Origin: JACDAN01 sp035707105
GTDB lineage: Bacteria; Actinomycetota; Thermoleophilia; Gaiellales; Gaiellaceae
Assembly: GCA_035707105.1 (NCBI GenBank)
Contig: DASSUI010000008.1
Coordinates: forward strand, 1 to 54,109
Direction: 5' to 3'
DNA: 54,109 nucleotides
The notes under the pieces were generated by a model. The model saw only the letters and a program-made list of their open reading frames with translations. It made no database searches and was not told where the DNA came from. A program made the translations under genes and the position numbers. Shown in pieces: positions 33,309 to 40,379 of the stretch (the stretch's first letter is position 1; each line of letters starts with the position of its first letter).

Positions 33309-34435
33309 ACCACGTCAAGGCGGCAGTCGAGCGGAGCGTTCCGTCGTACCGCGGGCGGACCGGCGACTGGGAGGGCGTCCTCGAGCGGGCGCGCCACGCT
33401 CCGGTTCGACGCGACTGGAAGAGGCCGGCGGCGGTTGTGGGTGCCGCGATTCTTGCTCTCGTCCTCTTCTGGCCGGGCGACGGCGGCGAGCGGATTCTCG
33501 AGCGCGCCCGCGCAGCGGTGGCGGGCGGTCCCGTCGTGCACCTCGTCCTGCAGTCGCGGTCCCAGGAGTTCTACGACCTCCGGCGTGGTGGGCTCCGGCG
33601 GGTGCCGGTCGAGGAGGAGCTCTGGTTCGATGAAAGCCGGGGCCTTCGCCGGATCGAGCGGATAGATGGACGGGTTCTTGACGACGTGCTGTACGAGGCC
33701 GCGGGCCCCGAGGTCGCGCGCCAGTTCCTCGGTCTGACCGAGGTCTACCGGAAAGCCTTGGCGGTAGGCGATGCCGAGGAGAGCGGCCGGAGCGAGATCG
33801 ACGGCCGTGAAGTCCGCTGGATCACCTTCCGGGTTCGCTATCCGGAGCACGGCATTGCGTCGTATGACGCCGAGCACCGAGTGGCGGTCGACGGAGAGAC
33901 CTACGAGCCGGTCCTCTGGCGGGCCGGCGGCGCCGAGTACCGCATCCTGTCGTGGGAGACGCTTCCGCGCGGTCGCGGTGACTTCACGGCGGCGAGGACC
34001 GAGAACGGTCTCGTCCAAGGCTTGTACGGTGCTACGCGCGTCGGGGTTCGCGCGCCGAACGAGGCGCGCGAAGTCCTGCCCAACGCAGTTTGGCTCGGTA
34101 GACGATTCGGGGATCTCACACTCGAGCCCATCCGGGTGATGCGTTATGAGACCGGCCCGTGGACGAGGGGAGGGCCGGCTGAGTCGCTACCGGGGCTCGA
34201 GCTCTGTTACCGAGCCGGTGAGTCGTGCGCGGTCACGGTCTCGCAGACGATCGCGCCCCAACCGATGTCCGGCCGAGGGCACGGCTGGTCGGTGACGCCG
34301 GCTCCTGGGACGCTGGCGCTCGCGGATGCGGAAGGGCTCGGATACCTCGTGCGCGACGGCGTCTACGTCACGATCCAGGCGGATAGCCGCGAAGAGCTGA
34401 TCGCGGCGGCGAAGGTGCTCACGCCGATCCCATGA
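33299..34435 (+). CDS. Membrane protein with large external domain, partner of the ECF sigma factor
   Basis: 378 residues from a GTG that overlaps the sigma stop. An N-terminal cytoplasmic part of about 45 residues precedes one membrane helix (AAVVGAAILALVLFW, about 44-59), and the remaining 310 residues would be extracytoplasmic. No zinc anti-sigma motif (HxxxCxxC) is present. The external part, with LWFDESRGLRRIERIDGRV and DGREVRWITFRVRY, has the look of a LolA/RseB-like beta-sheet domain. It may act as an unusual anti-sigma or co-sensor. The 3' end overlaps the convergent deaminase gene by 17 bases. Confidence 0.75.
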   Translation: MSVDHVKAAVERSVPSYRGRTGDWEGVLERARHAPVRRDWKRPAAVVGAAILALVLFWPGDGGERILERARAAVAGGPVVHLVLQSRSQEFYDLRRGGLRRVPVEEELWFDESRGLRRIERIDGRVLDDVLYEAAGPEVARQFLGLTEVYRKALAVGDAEESGRSEIDGREVRWITFRVRYPEHGIASYDAEHRVAVDGETYEPVLWRAGGAEYRILSWETLPRGRGDFTAARTENGLVQGLYGATRVGVRAPNEAREVLPNAVWLGRRFGDLTLEPIRVMRYETGPWTRGGPAESLPGLELCYRAGESCAVTVSQTIAPQPMSGRGHGWSVTPAPGTLALADAEGLGYLVRDGVYVTIQADSREELIAAAKVLTPIP

Positions 34436-34877
34436 TGAACGCCAGGAGCTCCGGGTCGTAGCGGGCGATCAGGTCGAGCGACTCCCGCTCGAGGATGCCG
34501 CCTTCGTAGCTCCGGATGTGCCGGGCGACGTAGGCGTTGTCGCCCATGTGGTGGATTCCGGCATTCGCGTCATGCGCCGCGAAGACGACGTTCGGCACGT
34601 CGGCCATCACCATCGCGCCGAGGCACATCGGGCACGGCTCGACGGTCGTGTAGAGGACGCAGTCGTCGTGGCGCGACCAGACGGCGTCGCCGCCCTCCAG
34701 GAGCGCCTCGAGCTCGGCGTGCGCGAGCTGCGTCCTGCGCTCGAGGTGCCGGTTCTGCCCGCGGGAGACGACCTCGCCGTCGAAAACGACGACGGCGTCG
34801 ATCGGCAGCTGCCCCGCCTCGCTCGCCGCCTCGGCCTCCGCGAGGGCCTCGCGCATGAAGCGCTCGTGCTCCGTCAA
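34419..34877 (-). CDS. Nucleoside/nucleobase deaminase (cytidine-deaminase fold)
   Basis: 152 residues from a TTG overlapping the purH stop as TTGA. The zinc site is TQLAHAELEALL (His and catalytic Glu) and TVEPCPMCLGAM (two Cys). The pattern resembles TadA/guanine deaminase-type enzymes of the CDA fold. Coupling to purH places it at the end of the purine operon, so a purine base or nucleotide is the natural substrate; guanine deaminase or tRNA adenosine deaminase are both possible. A longer upstream frame is antisense-phase in purH. Confidence 0.85.
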   Translation of the reverse strand: MTEHERFMREALAEAEAASEAGQLPIDAVVVFDGEVVSRGQNRHLERRTQLAHAELEALLEGGDAVWSRHDDCVLYTTVEPCPMCLGAMVMADVPNVVFAAHDANAGIHHMGDNAYVARHIRSYEGGILERESLDLIARYDPELLAFIMGSA

Positions 34878-36412
34878 TGCCGGAAGTGGCGCCGGTGTGT
34901 GAACACCATCGCTCCGCCGGCGGCCTCCACGGCCGCGACAACCTCGTCGTCCCGCTTTGCGCCGCCCGGCTGGATGATCGCCGCGATCCCGGCGCCGAGC
35001 GCCGCTTCCGCACCGTCCGCGAAGGGGATGAACGCGTCCGAGGCGAGGACGGCCCCATTCAGGTCGTGGCCGTGCTGGTGTGCCTTGTCGACCGCGATGC
35101 GGACCGAGTCGACCCGGCTCGTCTGGCCGCCGCCGATCCCGAGCGTCTTGAGGTCCTTCGCGATCACGATCGCGTTCGACGACACGTGCTTCGCGACCCG
35201 CCAGGCGAAGAGCAGGTCGCCCCACACCTCCTCCGTCGCCTCGCCGCAGACCAGCTCCATACCGGTGCGATCGTCGATCTCCCGGTCGCCGTCCTGGACG
35301 AGCATCCCGCCGATGACGCGCTTGTAGTCCCGCTCGCCGAGATCGCCCCGGCGGCGCTCGCGGTCGAGCAGGATCCGCGTCGCCGGCTTCTGCCGCAGCG
35401 CCTCGAGCGCGCCGTCCTCGTACTCGGGCGCGATGACGACCTCGATGAAGCGCTCCGCCAGCTCGTGTCCGAGCCCTGCGGACACCGGCCGGTTGAGCGC
35501 GAGCACCATCCCGTAGGCCGAGACGGGATCCGCGTCGTGCGCGTGCCGGAAGGCGTCTTCGAGCGAGCGGGCGACGGCAACGCCGGCCGGGTTCGCGTGC
35601 TTGACGACGACGGCCGCCGGCAGCTGGAACTCGCCGATCAGCCGGCGGGCGGCGGAGAGGTCGTTCAGGTTGTTGAACGAGAGCTGCTTGCCGTGCAGCT
35701 GGTCGACCCGGGAGAGCACGTGCCGCCGCGCGCCCACCTCGGCGTAGTACGCGGCGCGCTGGTGCGGGTTCTCGCCGTACGCGAGGTCGGCGACCTTCGT
35801 GAAGCTCGGGATGAAGCGCTCCGGAAACGCCTCGCGGCCCATGAACCAGCTCGCGATCGCCGTCTCGTACGCGGCCGTCGTGGCGAACGCCTCGGCGGCG
35901 AGCCGGCGGCGGGTGTCCGGCGAGAGCCGGCCGGTCGTCCGCAGCTCGTCGAGGATCTCCGGGTAGCGCTTCGGCGAGCAGACGGGCGCGACGTGGGCGA
36001 AGTTCTTCGCCGCGGCGCGGAGCATCGACGGGCCGCCGATGTCGATCATCTCGACGGCGTCCGCCTCGGTGACACCGTGGCGCGCGACGACCTGGGTGAA
36101 CGGATAGAAGCCGACGCAGACGAGGTCGAACGGCTCGATCCCGTGCTCGTCGAGCGCCGCGAGGTCGTCCGGGTGGTCGCGCCGGGCGAGGATCGCCGCG
36201 TGGATGCGCGGGTGGAGGGTCTTCACGCGCCCGCCGAGCATCTCGGGGATCTCCGTCAGCTCCTCCACGGGCGTCGCGTGGATGCCGCTCTCGGCGAGGT
36301 GCTCGGCCGTGCCACCGCTCGCGACGAGATCGACGCCGAGGTCGTGCAGGCCCTGCGCGAACTCGACCAGCCCGGATTTGTCCCAGGCGGACAGGAGGGC
36401 GCGGCGGATCAC
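34874..36412 (-). CDS. purH: Bifunctional AICAR formyltransferase/IMP cyclohydrolase PurH
   Basis: 512 residues. The N-terminal IMP cyclohydrolase (MGS-like) domain has ALLSAWDKSGLVEFAQGL and LASGGTAEHLAESGI, and the AICAR transformylase domain contains the KH motif VVVKHANPAGVAV and ADLAYGENPHQRAAYY. It performs the last two steps of de novo IMP synthesis. GTG start overlaps the purN stop as GTGA. Length is typical (about 510-530). Downstream it is coupled to the deaminase. Confidence 0.96.
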   Translation of the reverse strand: MIRRALLSAWDKSGLVEFAQGLHDLGVDLVASGGTAEHLAESGIHATPVEELTEIPEMLGGRVKTLHPRIHAAILARRDHPDDLAALDEHGIEPFDLVCVGFYPFTQVVARHGVTEADAVEMIDIGGPSMLRAAAKNFAHVAPVCSPKRYPEILDELRTTGRLSPDTRRRLAAEAFATTAAYETAIASWFMGREAFPERFIPSFTKVADLAYGENPHQRAAYYAEVGARRHVLSRVDQLHGKQLSFNNLNDLSAARRLIGEFQLPAAVVVKHANPAGVAVARSLEDAFRHAHDADPVSAYGMVLALNRPVSAGLGHELAERFIEVVIAPEYEDGALEALRQKPATRILLDRERRRGDLGERDYKRVIGGMLVQDGDREIDDRTGMELVCGEATEEVWGDLLFAWRVAKHVSSNAIVIAKDLKTLGIGGGQTSRVDSVRIAVDKAHQHGHDLNGAVLASDAFIPFADGAEAALGAGIAAIIQPGGAKRDDEVVAAVEAAGGAMVFTHRRHFRH

Positions 36413-36948
36413 TCGATCAGGCTGCGGACCGTCTGGGGAAGCAGCCGGTGCTCCACGGCCTGGACGCGGGCGCGCAGCGAGTCGACCGTGTCGTCCTCGA
36501 GCACCGGGACCGGCTCGGCGACGATCACGGCGCCGGTGTCGACCCCCTCGTCGACGTAGTGGACGGTCGCCGCCGTCTGGGACACACCGGCGGCGAGCAC
36601 GTCCTCGATCGGGTGCGCGCCCGGGAAGTCGGGCAGCGGCGCGGAGTGCGTGTTCACGATCCGGCCCGCGAAGCGGTCGAGGAACGGCTTCCGGAGCAGG
36701 TGCATGTACCCGGCGCAGACGACGAAGGTCGCGCCCTGCTCCTGGAGCCAGCGGCCCATCTCCTCGTCACGCTCCTCTCGCGTCTCGAAGTCCTCGAGCG
36801 GGAACGCCTCCGTTGCGACCCCCGCGCTCCGCGCTCGCTCCAGCGCCGGCGCGGCGCGCTTGTTCGACGCGACGCAGGCGACGGGGAGGCCCGCATCCAG
36901 GAGCGCCTGGAGGTTGGTGCCCTCGCCGGAGACGAGGACGCCGATCAT
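36409..36948 (-). CDS. purN: Phosphoribosylglycinamide formyltransferase PurN
   Basis: 179 residues. MIGVLVSGEGTNLQALLDA at the N-terminus, NTHSAPLPDFPGAHP with the catalytic His and the downstream VHYVDEGVDTG with the catalytic Asp identify the folate-dependent GAR transformylase. The Asn of the usual catalytic triad is the first residue of the NTHSAPLP motif. The ATG overlaps the purM stop (ATGA), and its stop overlaps purH. Length slightly short of E. coli PurN (212). Confidence 0.94.
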   Translation of the reverse strand: MIGVLVSGEGTNLQALLDAGLPVACVASNKRAAPALERARSAGVATEAFPLEDFETREERDEEMGRWLQEQGATFVVCAGYMHLLRKPFLDRFAGRIVNTHSAPLPDFPGAHPIEDVLAAGVSQTAATVHYVDEGVDTGAVIVAEPVPVLEDDTVDSLRARVQAVEHRLLPQTVRSLIE

Positions 36949-37838
36949 GTCGCGACGATCCGGCCGATCACGTGGCCGTCCGCCGGCTCCGGCACGACGG
37001 CGCAGAAGCCGATGCCGAGGTTGAAGACGCGGCGCAGCTCGCCCTCGTCAACGTGCCGGGCGAGCCACTCGAAGACGGGCGGCCGCGGCCAGCTCTCCCA
37101 GTCGATCGCCGCCCGCAGGCCGTCCGGGACGATGCGGGCGAGGTTGCCCTCGATCCCGCCGCCGGTGACGTGCGCCAGTCCGTGGACGCGGTCGAGACGG
37201 CGCACCTCGTCCAGGTAGACCCGGGTCGGGGCCAGCAGGTCGTCGCCCGCGTAGCCCTCTTCCTCGAGCACCCGCCGCACGAGCGTGAACCCGTTCGCGT
37301 GGACTCCCGCCGACAGGAACCCGACGATCGCGTCTCCCTCCCCGATCCGGGAGCCGTCGACGAGCCGATCGCGGTCGACGATGCCGACGCAGGTGCCCGC
37401 AAAGTCCAGCTCGTTCTCGCGGTAGATGCCCGGCAGCTCGGCCGTCTCGCCGCCGAGGAGCCAGACACCGGCTGTGCGGCAGACATCCGCGGCGCCTTCG
37501 ACGAGCTCGGCCACCTCGTCCAGCGAGATCCGGTTCGCAGCCACGTAGTCGAGGAGGAAGAGCGGATCGGCGCCGGCCGTCAGCACGTCGTTGATGCAGT
37601 GGGCGGCGAGGTCGGCGCCGCACGCCCGCAGCGCGCCCCGCTCGCGGGCGAGGATCAGCTTCGTGCCGACCCCGTCGGTCGACGCGGCGAGGAACCTGCG
37701 GTCGTCGAGCGGGTACAGCCCGGCGAAGGCGCCGAAGTTGTCGGCGCCGGTGGACTCGACGGCAGCCCGCAGCCGGTCGACGACCGAGTCGGCAGTCGCG
37801 AGCGAGACTCCGGCGGCCGCGTACGTGCGTCCCTCCAC
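36945..37838 (-). CDS. purM: Phosphoribosylformylglycinamidine cyclo-ligase PurM
   Basis: 297 residues from a GTG. FLAASTDGVGTKLILARERG, CINDVLTAGADPLFLLDYVA, LLGGETAELPGIY, and LAHVTGGGIEGNLARIVP are the conserved AIR synthetase motifs. It closes the imidazole ring to AIR. First gene of the purM-purN-purH-deaminase unit. TAGACT (37853-37848) ends nine bases before the GTG, overlapping the -10 of the divergent ctaG-like gene. Shorter than E. coli PurM (345), mainly at the N-terminus (starts close to AAGVSLATADSVV). Confidence 0.94.
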   Translation of the reverse strand: MEGRTYAAAGVSLATADSVVDRLRAAVESTGADNFGAFAGLYPLDDRRFLAASTDGVGTKLILARERGALRACGADLAAHCINDVLTAGADPLFLLDYVAANRISLDEVAELVEGAADVCRTAGVWLLGGETAELPGIYRENELDFAGTCVGIVDRDRLVDGSRIGEGDAIVGFLSAGVHANGFTLVRRVLEEEGYAGDDLLAPTRVYLDEVRRLDRVHGLAHVTGGGIEGNLARIVPDGLRAAIDWESWPRPPVFEWLARHVDEGELRRVFNLGIGFCAVVPEPADGHVIGRIVAT

Positions 37839-37847
37839 CTGCGGGCG

Positions 37848-37855
37848 AGTCTAAT
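37848..37855. promoter_or_regulatory. Overlapping divergent -10 elements of purM and the ctaG-like gene
   Basis: Plus-strand TCTAAT (37850-37855) is eight bases before the ATG at 37864; minus-strand TAGACT (37853-37848) is nine bases before the purM GTG at 37838. The two hexamers share four base pairs, so the two transcripts should compete for RNA polymerase. Confidence 0.6.
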
Positions 37856-37863
37856 AGGGGCCT

Positions 37864-38685
37864 ATGACGAGCCTGACCGCCTTGCTGCCGCTCGCCGTGG
37901 TCGCGGTCATGTACTGGCGCCGCGCGAGGACGCTGTCGGCGCGCGGCGCGCCCGTCCCGCTCTGGCGCCAGGGCAGCTTCGCGCTCGGGCTCCTCATCGC
38001 TGCCGTCGCCCAGCTGCTCCCGTACGAGGACGAGCTCTTCTTCGTCCACATGCTCCAGCACGTCCTGCTCGGCGACCTGGCGCCGCTCGCGATCGTGCTC
38101 GGGCTGACAGGTCCGCTGCTCCGGCCGCTGCTCGCGGTCGAGCCGCTCTCGAAGCTCCGCGTCCTCGCGCATCCGCTCGTCGCGCTCCCGCTCTGGGCGG
38201 TCAGCCTGTACGCGTGGCACCTGCCGCCGCTCTACGAGGCGGCGGTGGAGCACGACGCCGTCCACGCGCTCGAGCACCTCTTCTTCTTCGGCACCGGCAT
38301 CCTGATGTGGGCCGCCGTCATCGAGGTGCTCCCGGGCCCCGAGTGGTTCGGGACGGGCGCCAAGTTCGGCTACGTCGCCGTCGTCCGGCTCCTCGAGACC
38401 GTGCTCGGAAACGTTTTCATCTGGTCGGGAGTCGTGATCTACGGCGTCTACGACCACGGCGAGGAGCACCTCGGCATCGGCGCGCTCCAGGATCAGGGCC
38501 TCGCCGGCACGATCATGATGGTCGAAGGCTCGCTCGTGACGATCGGCGCGCTGGCATGGTTGTTCCTGAGACTCGCGCGGGAAGGCGAGCTCCGACAGCG
38601 GTTGCTGGAGGAAGGCCTCGATCCCCGCACCGTGCGGCGCGCCGTCCGCTACGGGCGCGGGGAGGAGCTGGAATCGGCCCGCTGA
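37864..38685 (+). CDS. Cytochrome c oxidase assembly protein, CtaG (caa3_CtaG) family
   Basis: 273 residues, about seven membrane helices. The caa3-type CtaG family marks HMLQHVLLGDLAPLAIVLGLTGP and the later DAVHALEHLFFFGTGILMWA, with paired histidines, are present. The protein assists copper-centre assembly of the terminal oxidase. It lies on the opposite strand between purM and purF and is not obviously linked to purine synthesis. Start ATG at 37864 is leaderless by position of TCTAAT. Confidence 0.88.
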   Translation: MTSLTALLPLAVVAVMYWRRARTLSARGAPVPLWRQGSFALGLLIAAVAQLLPYEDELFFVHMLQHVLLGDLAPLAIVLGLTGPLLRPLLAVEPLSKLRVLAHPLVALPLWAVSLYAWHLPPLYEAAVEHDAVHALEHLFFFGTGILMWAAVIEVLPGPEWFGTGAKFGYVAVVRLLETVLGNVFIWSGVVIYGVYDHGEEHLGIGALQDQGLAGTIMMVEGSLVTIGALAWLFLRLAREGELRQRLLEEGLDPRTVRRAVRYGRGEELESAR

Positions 38686-38724
38686 ACTCGTGTCCACCCA
38701 GTTCTGCGGTCGAAAGGAGCATCG

Positions 38725-38994
38725 ATGTCCACGCCAGACCAGCCGACACAGCAGCAGGCGACCCCGCCGCCGCCGTCACGCCCGACCGGCATGACCATCG
38801 ACGTCGCGCGGCTGCCGATCCCGGGGAACGCCGAGTTCGCCCTTTACCTCGTCGCGCTGATCCTCGCCTGGCTCGTCGCCTGGATCTCAGACGTCCTGAA
38901 CGCGGCGTCGTGGTTCGACTTCTTCCAGTGGGTGACGATCGCCTACATCCTCTCGCGCGGCATCGCCAAGGCGAGCCGCGTGCTCGAGCAGTAG
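38725..38994 (+). CDS. Small two-helix membrane protein, unknown function
   Basis: 89 residues. AAAGGAG ribosome site six bases before the ATG. A Pro/Gln-rich cytoplasmic N-terminus (QPTQQQATPPPPSRP) is followed by two hydrophobic stretches: AEFALYLVALILAWLVAWI and SWFDFFQWVTIAYILSRGI. It follows the ctaG-like gene by 39 bases. The C-terminus ends three bases before the convergent purF stop. A role as a small oxidase accessory is conceivable but unproven. Confidence 0.7.
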   Translation: MSTPDQPTQQQATPPPPSRPTGMTIDVARLPIPGNAEFALYLVALILAWLVAWISDVLNAASWFDFFQWVTIAYILSRGIAKASRVLEQ

Positions 38995-38997
38995 CTG

Positions 38998-40377
38998 CTA
39001 CGAGACGGCTGCGGGCTCGAAGCGCAGCTTCGCGAGTGTCCGGCCCGCGGGAACGCGGGTCGGATACTTGCGCGTGAAGCAGGCGCGGCAGAACTGGTTC
39101 GGCGGCCGGCGGGTCGAGGCCTGGACGCCCTCGAGCGAGAGGTGCGCGAGCGAGGTCGCCCGGATCTCGCGGCGCGTCTCCTCGATCGTCCGCTCGGCGG
39201 CGACGAGCTGGTCCGTGTCGCCGAAGTCGATTCCGTAGAAGCAGGGTGAGACGATTGGCGGGGACGAGACCCGGACGTGGACCTCGGCCGCGCCGCCCTC
39301 GAAGAGCATGGCGACGAGCTGCCGCATCGTCGTCCCCCGGACGATCGAGTCGTCGACGACCACGACCCGCTTGCCGGCGATCTCGTCCAGCGGGTTGAAC
39401 TTCAGCTTGATCCCCTGCTCCCGCAGTCCCTGGTCGGGCTGGATGAACGTGCGTCCCACGTAGCGGTTCTTGATCAGGCCCTCGTTGAACGGGATGCCTG
39501 AGGCGCGGGCGAACCCGATCGCGGCCGGCGTTCCCGAGTCGGGCACCGGCATCACAAGGTCGGCGTCGACGGGTGCTTCCGCGGCGAGGCGCTCGCCCAT
39601 GCGTACCCGGGCTCCGTGCACCTCGACACCCTCGAGGCGCGTGTCGGGGCGGGCGAGGTAGATGAACTCGAAGAGGCAGAGCCGGCCCTCCGGGTGCGCA
39701 ACCTGGTGGCTCGCGAGGTCGCCGTCCACGACGACCAGCTCGCCCGGGCGCAGCTCCCGTACCGGCTCCGCGCCGACGAGGTCGAGCGCGCAGCTCTCGG
39801 AGGCCAGCACCCAGTCGTCGCCGAGGCTCCCGAGGACGAGCGGGCGGAAGCCGTAGGGGTCGCGGAAGCCGACGAGCTTCCCCTCCGTCAGGGCTACGAC
39901 CGTCGTCGCGCCGTCGACGCGCTCGAGTGTGTGCGCGACGGCCTCGGCGAGCGGCGCCGGGTCGTTCGCGATGAGCGCGGCGATGATCTCGGAGTCTGAG
40001 CTCGACGCCAGCCGGACGCCGTCCGCCTCCAGCTCCTCGCGGAGGTCCTCCGTGTTCGTGAGGTTGCCGTTGTGGCCGAGCGCGACCGTCCGTGCGCGTC
40101 CGTGGTGGATGAGCGGCTGCGCGTTCGCCCATCTCGTGGACCCGGTCGTGGAGTAGCGGGTGTGGCCGATCGCCAGCTGGCCGTCGAGGCCGTGCAGCGT
40201 CTGCTCGGAGAAGACCTGCGGCACGAGGCCCATGTCCCGCACCACCGTCAAGCGGCCGCGGTCGGACACGGCGATGCCGGCCGACTCTTGGCCCCGGTGC
40301 TGGAGCGCGAAGAGGCCGAAGTAGGCGACGCGCGCGACGTCGCGCTCGGGGGCACGGATGCCGAAGAGGCCGCACAT
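38998..40377 (-). CDS. purF: Amidophosphoribosyltransferase PurF
   Basis: 459 residues from the ATG at 40377, giving MCGLFGIRAPERD, so Cys2 becomes the N-terminal nucleophile after Met removal, with no propeptide. FALQHRGQESAGIA and IGHTRYSTTGS complete the glutaminase domain; VVVVDDSIVRGTTMRQ is the PRPP-binding motif. The four cysteines that bind a 4Fe-4S cluster in Bacillus-type PurF appear to be kept: in EGRLCLFEFI, IVSPCFYGID and both of FCRACF. First committed step of purine synthesis. Starts two bases after the purL stop. Confidence 0.95.
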   Translation of the reverse strand: MCGLFGIRAPERDVARVAYFGLFALQHRGQESAGIAVSDRGRLTVVRDMGLVPQVFSEQTLHGLDGQLAIGHTRYSTTGSTRWANAQPLIHHGRARTVALGHNGNLTNTEDLREELEADGVRLASSSDSEIIAALIANDPAPLAEAVAHTLERVDGATTVVALTEGKLVGFRDPYGFRPLVLGSLGDDWVLASESCALDLVGAEPVRELRPGELVVVDGDLASHQVAHPEGRLCLFEFIYLARPDTRLEGVEVHGARVRMGERLAAEAPVDADLVMPVPDSGTPAAIGFARASGIPFNEGLIKNRYVGRTFIQPDQGLREQGIKLKFNPLDEIAGKRVVVVDDSIVRGTTMRQLVAMLFEGGAAEVHVRVSSPPIVSPCFYGIDFGDTDQLVAAERTIEETRREIRATSLAHLSLEGVQASTRRPPNQFCRACFTRKYPTRVPAGRTLAKLRFEPAAVS

Positions 40378-40379
40378 GG

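Noticed and set aside
36204..39077. A 957-codon open frame on the plus strand
   Set aside because: It crosses purH, purN, purM antisense and then the ctaG-like gene in the wrong phase; no recognisable domain.
38513..40375. A 620-codon minus-strand open frame overlapping purF in another phase
   Set aside because: purF has all motifs in its own frame; this frame is Arg/Pro-rich without domain signals.
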